From Ceratotherium simum simum (Eukaryota; Chordata; Mammalia; Perissodactyla; Rhinocerotidae), in the NCBI RefSeq assembly GCF_000283155.1, contig NW_004454182.1, positions 6,732,493 to 6,796,492 of the forward strand: a stretch of DNA of 64,000 nt. Direction: 5' to 3'. Of this stretch, positions 1 to 11,899 are shown one piece after another. Under the pieces are notes generated by a model. The model was not told the origin of the DNA and searched no databases. It was given only the letters and a program-made list of their open reading frames with translations. Both the position numbers and the translations under genes were made by a program. Each line of letters opens with the position of its first letter. Position 1 is the stretch's first letter.

Positions 1-70
1 AATGAGTTTATATAAGTAAGGCATTTAGAGCAGTTCCTGGCCCGTGGTAAGTGCTCAGTAATGGTTAACT
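1..70 (+). repeat. MIR SINE, 3' end, cut by window start
   Basis: The stretch resembles the conserved MIR tail (an 'agcagttcctggcccgtggt' segment followed by 'aagtgctcagtaatg'), an ancient mammalian tRNA-derived SINE. The 5' part lies outside the window. Confidence 0.6.
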
Positions 71-870
71 TCTTAAGAAGTCTATACTGGAAGATTTGTT
101 TGACCAAAATATCCAGTAGCCAACAGTGACCTGATGACTTTAAATTACAAGAGTGTTTGTAAATATGATTTATAAATCAATAGAATACATAAAGAAAAAT
201 CATTTCAGTATGGAAAATGTTCAGCAGTTTAATAGTCACTCTATGAGACTAAAGTCTAGACTATAGCATTCCTCTGTGGCAAACCCTTTAACCATAACTT
301 CTCCAAATTACACATCATTTCTTTAGCATGGCGTCATAGGATCTACTCTTAATCCCTTTTTATCATTATTATTGTTTTCTACGGGATTTATTTCCTATTC
401 ACTGAGAAACTTGAAATTTTTTTCTTTTACTTAAACTTTGATCTTCCTTTGGGTCTGAAGTTTTTATTTTATTATGTAGTATTCCATCACTTTAATATTT
501 CCAATGAGAAAGCAGCACAGAAATATCAATATGCAACCTTGACATTTTAGGAATATTTTAAATCTTTGCAGTGGCAGTTTCTTTAAAAATGTAAAAATAT
601 CTGAAATATTTAGCCTTGACAAAGATATAAAAGATATGTTCTGAATCTATCATTCATACATATCTCATCTGAGCATTATAGCTGCTCTGTATCCAGCCTG
701 CACTTTTCCCTTTAAAGTTCATGGCTGTTGGTTCATAATTAAATACGGTCTTATATAGTTAGGCAAAATCAAAATATTATAGAACCAGAGAGAACACTGA
801 GAGTTGATCAGGGCAATATTTGCAAAACTCAATCAAAGGAGTAACACAGAACTGATTCAAGAGAAGCTCA
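71..870. other. AT-rich intergenic DNA, nothing recognised
   Basis: No repeat family, exon-like segment or promoter signal was recognised here. Stop codons are frequent in all frames. Confidence 0.5.
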
Positions 871-879
871 CGGTTATTG

Positions 880-1006
880 TTAAACACAGAGCTTCTCACT
901 CCCTTTCCCTGGAGACTCTGATGCAGTAGACCTGAGCCTGCATATCTGAATTTTTAACAAGAGTTCCAGGTGATGTTCATCATCAGGTAAGGTTGGAAAC
1001 ACTGAT
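880..1006 (-). mobile_element. MER5A-like hAT-Charlie MITE
   Basis: Matches the reverse complement of the remembered MER5A pattern: 'ctctgatgcagtag', then 'ttaacaagagttccaggtga', ending in 'ggaaacactg', which resembles the hAT terminal repeat. MER5 elements are non-autonomous DNA transposons. Confidence 0.65.
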
Positions 1007-1149
1007 TTAACCCAAGATCCTGATTTTATAAAAGGAAACTGAGGCCAGGGAAGAGCATGCACCGCTCCATCCACCCACCCATCATTCACTAAGTGCCTAC
1101 TTTTATACAGCACTGTGCAAGTACAATGGGAGTACATGGAAAGGTCTGG

Positions 1150-1280
1150 GACAGCGCATTGCTATGCACTGCTGGTGGAATTATAAACTGCTACAACCTT
1201 TCAGGCAGACAGTTTGCAATACATGTCAAAATATTAAATGTGCTTATCCTTCGATGCAGTAATTCCAGATGAAAACAGTT
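1150..1280 (+). repeat. L1 ORF2 3' relic
   Basis: Contains the decayed L1 segment 'actgctggtggaattataaa' followed by 'acaacctttcaggcagacag', typical of the far 3' end of L1 ORF2. It is interrupted or followed by a MER5-like copy. Confidence 0.5.
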
Positions 1281-1284
1281 TCTT

Positions 1285-1470
1285 AAATTGTCATTCAGAC
1301 CACTTGCATCAGACGCACCTGGGGTTCCCGTTGAGGATGTGGATTTCAGCATCTCATTTCAGCCAGTTGAATCAGAATCTGTGGGAGGGGAGCTGGCAAT
1401 CTGCATTTTTAACAAGGTTATCAAGAAATTCTTATGATTGTTAAAGTTTAAGAAATGCTACCCTAACGAG
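1285..1470 (+). mobile_element. MER5A-like hAT MITE
   Basis: Shows the MER5A order: 'catcagacgcacctggg', 'gttgaatcagaatctgtggg', 'aatctgcatttttaacaagg', then a TTAAAGTTTAAGAAATGCTA end. Opposite orientation to the copy at 880-1006. Confidence 0.6.
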
Positions 1471-2320
1471 CACGGAGAGTCAGAGCCCTAGCAGGGTGAG
1501 GAGGCACCCACATAGAGGGGCAGCATGGTGTGGGGTATCAGAGCCCAAGATGAGTGAGAATATTGTGGGGGGAGGGGGAGTAAAACAAGCAGAATGAAAA
1601 TGGTGTCCCCATCGAGGGGCCGCCTACCAGCGGTGTCAGAGCCGGAGCAGAGGAGAGGATCATTATTTGAGGGGGGCAGTGTGCCCTGGTATGGGGTGTC
1701 GGTGCTTGAGTGGGGTGAGGAGGGCTCACAGCAGTGTGGCCCAGCACCAGGTGTGGGAACCCACAGAGGGAAAGAAAGGCTTCTGTGAGGGGGTGGGCCG
1801 GGCATGAGGCATGGAGGCCAGAGAGGGTGAAGAGGAAGGCGCAATGGCAACCTTGGGAGGTTGGTTACATTCATAAATACATAAATACATTAAGGAAAAA
1901 GAGAGTCAGCTTTCTGTCTGCTCGAGGAGGGAGTTACAAATATGGAAACAGAACTAGAATGAATTCTGGGTGTTGGATTCAAATTGAAGGAATTCATGTG
2001 AACTCATGGTTTTTGACAGATGGATAAATAGATATACACGTAAACGTGTCTTCTAAGAGGACCTGGATGACATTCCAATAGCAGTGAGTTCGCCTGGATG
2101 CCCAGAGGTTAGTTTCTAAATACCATTGCCCACTAAAAGTAACTGAGGTCCCTGGAGAAATGGCTGATTGGAGCTCGGGGACAGGGAAAGCCTAAGAGGA
2201 GCCTGCAGTATCTTGTGCCAGAAAACAAGGAAGTGCTCAAAGAATGATGGGGATATGTCAGAGGACACAGGAGCCAGACTGAAGGAGCTCCCATCAGCCA
2301 AATCTGAGACAAGCTGAGCA
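1471..2320. other. G-rich unique DNA, no gene recognised
   Basis: Purine-rich and relatively GC-rich (about 1480-1860), with open stretches on both strands but no recognisable protein, splice pair or promoter. It ends in a poly-A run at about 2322-2339. Confidence 0.4.
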
Positions 2321-2340
2321 TTAAAAAAAAAAAAAAAAAG

Positions 2341-2565
2341 ATAGTGTAGTTGCCAGGGACTAGGGGGAGGGTAGAATGGGGACTTGGTGTTTAATGGGTA
2401 CGGAGTTCAGTTGCGGAAGATGAAGAAGTTCCAGCTGGAGATGGATGGTGGTGATGGTTGCACAACAACGTGAATGTACTTAATGCCACTGAACTTAAAA
2501 ATGGTTAAAATGGTAAATTTCATGTTATGTATATTTTACCACAATAAAAAAATAATGGTAATGGA
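2341..2565 (+). repeat. L1M 3' end
   Basis: Carries the L1 3'-end hallmarks 'ggatggtggtgatggttgca', 'aatgtacttaatgccactga' and 'tattttaccacaataaaaaa'. The poly-A-like end fixes the + orientation. Confidence 0.75.
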
Positions 2566-2749
2566 TTATAACACACTGAATAAAAAATAATACATGAGTC
2601 CCTAAGGATTAAAAATAATAATGGCAGGAAGGGATAAGGAAAGTTCTTCACACAAAAATGCTGGCTGATAAATGTAGGAAAAAAACACCATTTTGGAACC
2701 ATTAATGTAATAATGGATGTAGGTAGGCATGGATCTTCAATAAATGCCA

Positions 2750-3780
2750 AATCTAGTCAGTGAAAGATTTGTTGGGGAAAAGAATATTTATACAGTCTTA
2801 AAGTATCACCCCACAGAGTTACTAGTTACAAAGGAGGACAGATACCTTTAAAATAGCGTCAGATACGTCTGTGAGATACCACATTCGCTGAGTAGTCAAA
2901 TTGAGCATCACCCATGATGGGACAAAACTGACATCTTGTGCCCCCTGATGTGACGAAATGAGAAGTATACAACCTAACCACGGAGTTTTCTTGACAAGAG
3001 TTTTATTCTGAAACTAATCATGAGGAACTCCTCTAAAACCAGATTGTGGGATATTTTGCAAAACTGCTGGCCTAGACTTTATGTCATTGTCATAAAAGAT
3101 TAAAAAAGAAAAAGCAGGGGGATGTTCTAGATTTAAAGAGACAGGACAATTTTCTTTCCCCCCAAAAGCCCCAGTAGATGGCTGTATGTCATAGCTGCAC
3201 ATCCTCCTAGTTGCTGTATGTGGGACACGGCCTCAGCATGGCTGGAGAAGTGGTGTGTCGGTGCGTGCCCAGGATCCGAACCCGGGTCGCCAGCAGCGGA
3301 GCACACGCACTTAACCACTAAGCCATGGGGTCGGCCCAAAAGAGACAGGACAATTAAGTGTAATATGATGTCCTTGACTGCATCCTGTTTTAAACAAACA
3401 ACCAAACAAACAAATAGCTATAGAGGACATCTTGGGGAAAATAGGGCAATTCGAATATGGACTATATATTAGATAATATTTTATATCAATTTTAATTTTT
3501 TAGGTTTGATAATACTGCAGTTACGTGGGAGAATGTTATTTTTAGGAGATACATATTGAGGTATTTAGAAATCGAATGTCATGATGTCTATAATTTACTT
3601 TCAAATGGTTGTGTAAAAAAGCCTCTATTTCTATCTATAGACAGAGAAATAAAGCAATGTGACAAAATGTTAATATTTCCTAGTGAATCTGGAAGACAAA
3701 TACATAGGTACTCATTTTATTATTCTTTCAACTTTTCTGTGGTTTTCACATTTTTCAAAATAAAAAGTAGAGTCTAACTC
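2750..3780 (+). repeat. L1M 3' UTR, split by an ERE1
   Basis: Old L1 3'-UTR sequence, including 'gagatacatattgaggtatt' and an end of 'ttcaaaataaaaag'. An ERE1 at 3152-3338 interrupts it, with a 17-base target duplication on both sides, so the L1 was there first. Confidence 0.65.
3152..3338 (-). mobile_element. ERE1-type SINE
   Basis: A tRNA-derived perissodactyl SINE in reverse orientation: T/C-rich tail, 'ccccagtagatggctgtatg', B-box complement 'ggatccgaacccg', and head complement 'ggggtcggccc'. Perfect 17-base target-site duplications (AAAGAGACAGGACAATT) lie at 3135-3151 and 3339-3355, marking a complete insertion. Confidence 0.95.
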
Positions 3781-4640
3781 TCTTGGATGTGTCTCAAGAA
3801 GTGAATGGTTCAGATTTCTTATTTTTAAAATATTAAAATAACAGTATTACACCAACAAAATTGCAGATATTGAAATACATAAAACCAGCACACTATATGG
3901 GAATATCCAAATACTGAGAATCAGTATGGCAATCTAGCGAGGACCTTGTTCTCACTTTTTAGTCTTCAGAACTCTGTTCATAATCAGTGCTCAATAAGTG
4001 TTGAATGGATGAGTGAGGAATTCATTTTATTTTGTGATTTGATGGTTTAGGTAACTCCTAGAAGAGGTGATTTGGGTGTTTTATGCAGAAGGAGGTGAGG
4101 TGAGCTGAAGGGTAAGAGTTACAAAAACTGGTACACACAGTGCAGTTCAGGGGAGCCTGGTCCACTCTGGCCTACCCACCATCCCCACCACCACCATAGG
4201 ATGCCAGGGCAACAGAACTCAGGCTGTTTTAAAACTGGAAGTGTTTAGTAACCAGATAGGGCATCTGTTGTGTAGAATTATTGTTGTGCATAATTTATTA
4301 TGGTTTTAAAAATTTCTGATATAGGATAACAATTTGAAGGATATAGCTTTGTTTTATGGAATTATTGTAATTGGATCTTATTTTATGGTCCCCGAATCTG
4401 TAAATAAATAAACAAGGGAACTCTTCCTCTGTTTTAGAAAGAATAACCTTTAGGGTGGTGTTTGCGTTCACACACTAAATGTGCTAGTTATAAGTAAATT
4501 TTTCATCTGTTCATTAGAGCAGATTTCCCAGGTGTCGAGATAGGTGTTGCGTATTTCTGACACTTCAAGATAAAACTAGAGTATCTCTGTGTGTGTGTGA
4601 GAGACAGCGTGTGAGAGAAATATAACATACATATATAAAA
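3781..4640. other. Unique AT-rich DNA with an L2/MIR tail
   Basis: Mostly unrecognised. A short L2/MIR-like 3' end ('cagtgctcaataagtgttga') sits at about 3960-4025, + strand. A short TG-rich stretch is at about 4590-4600. Confidence 0.45.
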
Positions 4641-5445
4641 GTGTATAACATATGCACACATAATTTAACAAACAAATGTAAAACAAACAGGTAAAAATAC
4701 AGAACATTATCAGAATTCCCCTCCCCATATCCTGTTCCCCAAGTTCAACATCTCTCTCTTTACAAGAAAACACCATCGTCATTGACCTTTGTGATAATTA
4801 TTTCCTTGTCTTCCTTTATACTTTTACCTCTTATGTATGCATCCTTAACCAATATGGTTTGGTTTTACCTGTTTTTGTCAACTTGAATGAAATCATACTA
4901 TACAAATTATTTTATTTCTTGCTTCTTCTACCCAATATACGTTGCTCAATATGCTTAAAGATTCACCCAAGCAGTTTAGTGTAACTGTAGTTCATTCTTT
5001 TATCATTGCTATATTGCACTCCATTGTTTAAATATACTACAATTTATTTATCCACTACACCCTTTATTGGACGTTTGCATGCTTCAATTTTGGGCTACTG
5101 TAATAATGCTGCTATAAACACTCTTGACCATGATCTGATGCCTACATGTATGAGTTTCTCTAAGGATATACCTAGTAGTGGAATCACCATGTCATAGGAT
5201 GTGGTTATCCCCTACTTTCCTAGATAAGGCCAAACTGTGGATGTACCAATTTATATTCCCACCTGTCACTGACAAGAATTCCTGTTGCTCTACATTCTTG
5301 TCAACACTCCACATTATTAAACTTCACAATTTTTGCCGATATAGCAGCTGTATGAATATCTTATTGTGGTTTTAGTTTTCATTTCACTGGTTACTAATGA
5401 CATCGAGCATCTTCCCACCTTTCCATATGTTTACTGGCAAAATAT
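4640..5445 (-). repeat. L1M ORF2/3' UTR relic, antisense
   Basis: Antisense L1 landmarks in order: 'tcattcttttatcattgcta', 'aataatgctgctataaacac', 'ggatatacctagtagtggaa', 'ccacctgtcactgacaagaa', 'tgtcaacactcc'. Heavily mutated, with no intact reading frame. Confidence 0.75.
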
Positions 5446-6645
5446 ATTTCTTTGAATATGTTTTCTTACGTAGACCTTTTTTTTTCCTATTCAATTTGAA
5501 TATCCCCAAATCAGACAAATTTAGGAGATTATATTGTAGCTAAATTTCTTAATGCCAAATTCACAGCATTGAGTCAACATCAGGGAATCAAGAACTGAGG
5601 AGAAGGGAGAGATGAAGTGGGGAAAGAGAGACTGAAAAATAATAAGTAAAAATAAAAATTTTAATGGAAAATTCAGAGGGATAGGAAAGGAGATGTATAA
5701 TTGTTTTAAAAGATAGGGATGAGGGATACAATCCCATCTTTTAAAGAAGCTGTTTTTCAGAGACTGTAAAGTTGGAATGGGAAAAAAACGCAAATTAAAG
5801 ATGGTAAAAGGAAAAAACTCCTCATATTATTTCATTACATAAGAAAAAATGTAGATAAATATTTACTCTAAGAGTCTACCCCACAGAGTATACAAGAGGT
5901 GTCCTCTGAGAGCCTTACATATTTCAACATGGCGTTTGAGCTTTTGTTCCTTTTCACTAAGACAGATTTTAAATGGTCAGTATCTTTTTAGCAACCACAG
6001 AATTTGCTCAAGGTGATTTTTTTATCTGCAATGAATAAGGGAAAACCTAATCTGTTTGATGTTGCTTAGGATTGAATTGAAATGATTGTTGTTGATACAA
6101 TAATTAACTGGAGGGGAAGTGGTTATGGTCATCGAGGTTTCTGGTTTGGCCCCACCACTGGGAATTCTTAAAGATCACATGCCTGTCTTGTTAAGGACTG
6201 TCTAGGCAATAAAATTTAGGAATTGTGGACTAGGGTTACCTATTCACAATAATCAGAGATGTTATTTATTTTAACCAGTTTGATTGCAGAAGAGCAAAAA
6301 CAACAAAAAAGTCACAAGTTTGATTCAGAAAAAAGGAATGTTCTCTTTATTTAGAAGTTCCAGTTTATATAATCCCTGATCTCCTTGAGGAACCGGGGGT
6401 TATTAAAATATTGAAAACCAGTTCATCTTGTCCTACAGAGTTGATTCAATAGCATAACGACAAAGGTTATAACAATAATTCATTCAGAGATGGTTTACAT
6501 GCTAGTAACTAATTCTTACACACATCACTGAAAATGGAGACTGCATTTTACAAAGAAATAAACTAAATCATATCAAATTACTGAAGAGTTATAGGCCAAA
6601 AATAGGATTATAGCTGGGTTACTTAATTCTATTTGACTTGCAGTG
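5446..6645. other. Unique AT-rich DNA, nothing recognised
   Basis: No family, exon pair or regulatory cluster could be supported. Confidence 0.4.
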
Positions 6646-6649
6646 ACAT

Positions 6650-7300
6650 TTCCTTTCCAAGATTCAGTCCTGAATCCTCAGCCCTCTGCATACATTCAGA
6701 TGGGTGACATCCAACCACATATTTGCAGTCCTGACCTTCTGTTTGAGCTTGAGTCCTGATCTGTAACTTTCTGCTGGGTATCTCTAATTTTTAAAATCAA
6801 CCCCCATGTCAGATCCCACTTTGGACTTCCTCATTTATTCCAGCCATCTGAGTCTCTCTGGACAGCCTAAAATCTTGGAATCATGCCAGATTCCTCTTTC
6901 TGGTCTATTCACCTCTCCCTTCTTAATCTAATCAGTCGTAAATTCTTGCCAGATCATTCCTTTTCATCCCCCGTTGCCTTATTTCTAATCCAGACGTTTA
7001 TCTTTCTCATACCTACACTATCACACCAGCCTCCTAACTAGACGGCTCCAGCCAGTCTTGGGCTCCTTCACGCCAGATTCATCTTTGAGCTTTGCACGTC
7101 CGTTTCTTTCCAGAAGCATGCCCTGCCATGCCTGTCCATTTTGGCATCATGTCTGTGCTCATCTCTACCCCATCTCTTTTCTTTAAGGGTCATTTTGTTC
7201 ATGTATACTTCTTTGATGGGACCTCCCTGACAACCCCCATTCTCTGTAAAAACTCCCCTATGTCACTGTCTGAGTTCTTTGCCATTAAGGAAGTATATAG
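6650..7300 (+). repeat. L2 LINE 3' region
   Basis: Pyrimidine-rich with the L2 pattern 'cagcctcctaactagacggc', 'ttgagctttgcacgtccg' and 'agaagcatgccctgcc'. Ancient and diverged. Confidence 0.55.
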
Positions 7301-7369
7301 GAGACCACATTGTTATTTACAATTTATGATGGGGCCACTTCCAGTGAATTTAGCAAGCGTTTTTCTGCA

Positions 7370-7680
7370 CCTCGATTTTCTCACTTAGTATATCCTGGAC
7401 ATCTTTCCTTATCTGCACATATATGTTTATCTAATGCCGTTTCAGTGCCTGCTGAATATGGAGGTACCGTAATTCATTTAGTCAGTCCCTTACTGATGGA
7501 CACTGGTGGTTTTTCCAGTTTTGTTATTATCAGACACGCTGCAATGAACATCCTTGCATATCTTGAGGAACTTTAATATCCATAGGTAAAATTATAGCAC
7601 TGGAATGGCTGGATTAAAAGTATATATTTTTTAAATTTGGATAGACATGACTAATTATCTTTTGAAATAATTTTCACTCT
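7370..7680 (-). repeat. L1/HAL1-like relic, antisense
   Basis: The series 'cacttagtatatcctggaca', 'ctgatggacactggtggttt' and 'cacgctgcaatgaacatcct' is typical of antisense old L1/HAL1 ORF2 3' sequence. Confidence 0.55.
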
Positions 7681-9615
7681 CTGCTCCTTCTTTTGATATC
7701 ACTAATTTTCCAGCCACCCAGGAATTAGACATTGACAGTGGGAGGTTTGTTTATGGGGCGGCTCAGCCCCACAGACTATGAGTTCTGGAGAAAAAGTAAA
7801 GCCAGGAGAGAAGGTGTTGAAGGCCAGAAAACAGACTCTTCAGTGGCTAGTGTATAGTTCCACAGACTGGAGTAGCCTGGCATCCAGGACAGCAGGTTGC
7901 ATCATGTTTCTTTGCCAATGATCAACTGAAGCCAAATGAAATCTAAATGTACCCATCTATAAAATAGGGATGATCTTTATATTTATCTTATTTTTATAGA
8001 TGTGGATATAAAGGAAACGAAATTTCATTGTCTTAACCATTAGAAATTGGCCGAAGGGATGGTGCTACGTAAATTGTATGAACTCAGAACAGCTGAGTTC
8101 GAACTGGATCAAGACAAACAAGCCTGTAGAGCAGTGACTTTCCTTTCTGTCACTTAAACTGCTTTTGTGTGACCAAATGTTTCCTGTGCCAACCAGTGGG
8201 AGAGAAGTGAGCTTGTCTCTTAATTGCTTTAGAGTTTTGTTTGTCTATTTAGCATCCCTTTTTGAAGTCTCAAGATTTATGGAACAATAAATGCCATTTA
8301 CCGCTGTGTGCTTATTTTGGATTTCTCATCAGTGTTAGAAGTTGGGTAAAAAATATTTATCTGAAAGCTTATCAAATTTGAAATGACACCAAGAAGTATT
8401 GTGCAGTTGTTCACCCCAGTGAAACAAATCATGGCAACAGCAGAGTGCGTTACTTTTTTTTTTAATAGTAAGAAGCAGACATTTTTCTACAATACACATT
8501 TTCTATTGTTTGGGGGGAAAAAGGCCAGGAGGGAAGGTTTAAACAAGAATGGTTTGGCTGGGTTGCTGAAAGATGTTCTTAGAATACCACAATATAAGTT
8601 TAGGCCATGCAAGTGGCCCAGGGCAGAACAGTTCAAGAAAAAGCACATTCACTCAGCAGTGTGGGAGATTAATTTTAGACAGTCCTCATCTTTTTCACAG
8701 TGTTCAGAAATCCAAATTTAAGATTACCCACCAGGACGGCACATCTCACAGGGAACTGGAGAAGCTTACCTCTTGATGAATGGAGTGGGGCAGAACATGG
8801 GACCAGGAGGTGTGGGCTTCTCCTCGCTAAAGGTGTAAAAGAGGAAAACCTAGAAGGATGCAGTGAGTGAATTCGTCTTGGATGACTTCCTTCCCCACCT
8901 CCTGCTCCCTCTTCCCCACCTCCTATCCAGGAGCGATGAGCTCGCCAGAGTTTCTGGTGGTTTAAAGTTTCTGCTCCAAGTGCAAATACAACCCCTCCCC
9001 GGACAAGGGAGGTCTAGTCCCCGCCATGAAGCTGTTCCAAGCCTGGCCCTCGATCCTCACTCTCCAGGACCACCCTCCTCCACCTTCGAGATGGACCGCA
9101 GATGCCCCGACGGCCTGGGGATCCGAAGGCCCCCATCCTCCCGCGGCAGCTGCTACCCAAACCGCACTGCACCAGCTCCGTGCCGTAGTAAATCTCAATT
9201 CACTTGACTCTCTGACGGGTCTGTGAATCCAGGGGGGCAGACGGACGTTGTTCCCAACCCTCTGAAAGCCCCGGCCTCCCGCTGTGGCCTGCACAAGGTG
9301 GGGAAGTCATTTCCCTCAGCCGCAGGATTAAGCGAATTCACACCAAGAGGTGAATGACTGAGCTCCGGGCCCTTCCTCGGGTGTTTTACTTTAAAAGAAG
9401 CTGCTTAGTAACCCGGAAGAATCTGAATAGGGACAGTGGTGTAGACCTGGCTGGAGAGGAGTTTGGGGACTGGGAGGGACACTGAATGCTCTGTGTCCAG
9501 GCCCTGCCAGTCCTGCTGCTCCTGGCACCGTCCTGCCCGGAGCCGGAGGTCTGGCCCCTCCTGGGTGTTGACCACTATGTAGCAGCTGCTGAATAAAGAA
9601 ATGCTTGTGCAATTA
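7681..9615. other. Unique DNA upstream of the CpG island
   Basis: No repeat or exon recognised. Base composition shifts from AT-rich to GC-rich after about 8860 on approach to the CpG island. An AATAAA at about 9592 has no supporting gene structure. Confidence 0.4.
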
Positions 9616-10562
9616 GAGAAGATCCATGTTCCATCCCGAACGCATCCAGGGCCCAGGAGGGCCCGGCCTTCGGCGCACCGTGGGCTCCTTCCCCGCGCGC
9701 CCGCCCCCACTCTCTAGGCCACGGCGGGGCTCGGGGTGGGGGACTTCCCGGGCGGGGGCTGGACAGGAGGCATCGGTTGCGGGATGCGTCCACGTCCAGC
9801 TGTCCAGAAGCCCCGCACCGGAGGCCGGCGGCAGAGGGGCCCCCGGGGCTGGCCGGGCCCTGCGGGCGCAGCGCCCCGACTCGGCAGGGAGGCTCCGGTG
9901 CCTCCACGCCCCAGGCCCGCGCGCGGCGGGCGGCGACGACGGCCGCGGGGGGGTGGCCCGGTCGCTTCTCGGGGTCGGGCTGGAGTTCCCCGGCGGGCCA
10001 CTGGGGCAGGCGTGTCGCGGCGCTCTCGGACTGCGGGACCCGCCTTCGCTTTCCGCCGCGAGGCCCGCGGCCTCTGGGCGGAGGTCACGGAGGGCCAGGC
10101 GCCCTGCAGAGGCCCCGGGGGCGACGCCGCCCGGGACACGCTTTTAAGCGCTTTCGGTGCTTTTCACACTTTCCCACCGCCAGAACAGCCGTGGGGTTCC
10201 GAAGGGGCTCAGGGTGCGGCGTGGGGTAGCCTTTGTGGCCTCGCTGTTTGCTGGGGCTTTTTCCTCCGAGGAGAGCTTCCCCCACCCCTTTCCTCTCCAA
10301 AGTCTTGTGGTTTCCCTAGAAGACGGAAAGAGGTCGAGAAGGTGCTGGAGACTTCTCTTTAGCTATCCTTCCCGACCCGAAACTCTAATAACTCGAGGCG
10401 TTTGGCCGCAGGGAGATATGTGGGGTCAGGGGGAGGGAGCGAGCGGTGCATTCCTTCGCCCGCCTCCCTCCCACCTGGTCCTTGGGCTCCCCTCCCCCGC
10501 CCTGGCTCGGGCCGGACGCCCGGGCGCGCGCAGCCGCCCCGGGAGCGGCAGGGTTAAGCCCT

Positions 10563-10660
10563 GGAATGTGGCGGCGAGGAATGTGCATGCAGATGAGCCC
10601 GGCGAGGGGAGGGGCGGCGGGGCGGGCCCGGGGCGGGGCGCATGCTAATCGCATGCAAAT
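10563..10660 (+). promoter_or_regulatory. Core promoter motif cluster: TEAD-like, GC box, octamer
   Basis: Two GGAATGT motifs (10563-10569, 10578-10584), the TEAD/M-CAT core, lie 15 bases apart. ATGCAGAT (10587) is an octamer variant. GC boxes lie at about 10611, 10619 and 10630. ATGCTAAT (10642-10649) and a perfect octamer ATGCAAAT (10653-10660) follow, 11 bases apart. The octamer is the known POU/Oct site. Binding here is inferred. Confidence 0.55.
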
Positions 10661-10689
10661 GAGGAGGCCCGTGGCCGCCGCGGCCGCCG

Positions 10690-10886
10690 CTCCGCCGCGT
10701 TTCCCGTATCCGAGCCCAGACGGCGGCGGCTCGGGCAGCCTGGGCGCCGCGACCCTCGGCGGCCACAGGGGGCCGGGGAGGAGGAGGAAGAGGCGGAGGC
10801 AGCGGCGGCGGCCGCGAGGAGGAGGAGGAGGCTTCGCTCGCTCGCTCCGACGCAGACATGGTGGACTGATCCCCGGCGGGGCCGAG
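10690..10886 (+). other. Probable first exon (5' UTR), truncated by gap
   Basis: The sequence after the promoter motifs is rich in GGC, GAG and CGCTCGCT runs, typical of a CpG-island 5' UTR. The start is a guess, placed just downstream of the octamer/GC-box block. No in-frame coding run is recognisable before the gap begins at 10887, and no splice donor is visible. The remainder of exon 1, possibly with the true start codon, is hidden in the gap. I do not recognise the gene. A search of 10690-10886 against perissodactyl or human transcripts would name it. Confidence 0.5.
10858..10869 (+). other. Possible 3-codon upstream ORF (M-V-D-stop)
   Basis: An ATG in good Kozak context (G at -3, G at +4) opens a frame that stops after three codons (ATG GTG GAC TGA). 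If it lies in the 5' UTR as inferred, it would be a minimal uORF that could damp translation of the main frame. Confidence 0.35.
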
Positions 10887-11448
10887 NNNNNNNNNNNNNN
10901 NNNNNNNNNNNNNNNNNNNNNNNNNNNNNNNNNNNNNNNNNNNNNNNNNNNNNNNNNNNNNNNNNNNNNNNNNNNNNNNNNNNNNNNNNNNNNNNNNNNN
11001 NNNNNNNNNNNNNNNNNNNNNNNNNNNNNNNNNNNNNNNNNNNNNNNNNNNNNNNNNNNNNNNNNNNNNNNNNNNNNNNNNNNNNNNNNNNNNNNNNNNN
11101 NNNNNNNNNNNNNNNNNNNNNNNNNNNNNNNNNNNNNNNNNNNNNNNNNNNNNNNNNNNNNNNNNNNNNNNNNNNNNNNNNNNNNNNNNNNNNNNNNNNN
11201 NNNNNNNNNNNNNNNNNNNNNNNNNNNNNNNNNNNNNNNNNNNNNNNNNNNNNNNNNNNNNNNNNNNNNNNNNNNNNNNNNNNNNNNNNNNNNNNNNNNN
11301 NNNNNNNNNNNNNNNNNNNNNNNNNNNNNNNNNNNNNNNNNNNNNNNNNNNNNNNNNNNNNNNNNNNNNNNNNNNNNNNNNNNNNNNNNNNNNNNNNNNN
11401 NNNNNNNNNNNNNNNNNNNNNNNNNNNNNNNNNNNNNNNNNNNNNNNN
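10887..11448. other. Assembly gap, 562 N, in CpG island
   Basis: A run of 562 N lies inside the GC-rich island. It hides the middle of the promoter or exon 1 region, and long apparent reading frames across it are artefacts of the Ns. Confidence 0.99.
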
Positions 11449-11899
11449 CGGCGGGGCGCCCGGGAGGGGGCCGGGTGGGGCCGCCCCTTCCAGGGCCCCT
11501 TTGGCCACCCCCTTCCCGGTGCCCCCCCAGCCCCGGACCTTTAGACACTCCGGCCCCCGAGGGGAGGTGGGATTGGCGCCCTGGGCTGGCCCTGCATGTC
11601 CAGTTAACGGACCCAGAGGGGCCACCTGAGCCCTGTTCCGAGGTCGCCTCCGCCTAAAGTTGGCCACATTGAGGCTGGAGGGCACATTTGGCCTGGGAGG
11701 CGAGACGGGCTCGGGGCCTCCCGGAGGAGGCCTGAGTGTAAGGTGGGGACCCAGCCGTCCAGGCCACCTGTGGCATCTCTCTGGCCATCTTTGGCTCCCC
11801 TCCTTGACTGCAAGTTTTTGACGAGAGGCACCGCCGGTCAGGCCGGAGGTCCTGGGTGTGGAGGGGGGGGGTCCCTTCCTCGTTTGGCCCTGGTGGTGG

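Noticed and set aside
1488..1874. 128-codon minus-strand frame rich in Pro, Leu and Ser
   Set aside because: Composition follows the G-rich sequence, there is no splice or promoter context, and a competing open frame lies on the plus strand.
9575..10362. Several 100-200 codon frames on both strands
   Set aside because: GC-rich sequence has few stops. The frames overlap on opposite strands, are Arg/Pro/Gly-rich and match no protein I recognise.
10385..11685. Long open frames (346-403 codons) on both strands across the CpG island
   Set aside because: They are open mainly because 562 Ns contain no stops, and the visible parts are low-complexity Pro/Arg/Gly/Ala from GC-rich DNA.
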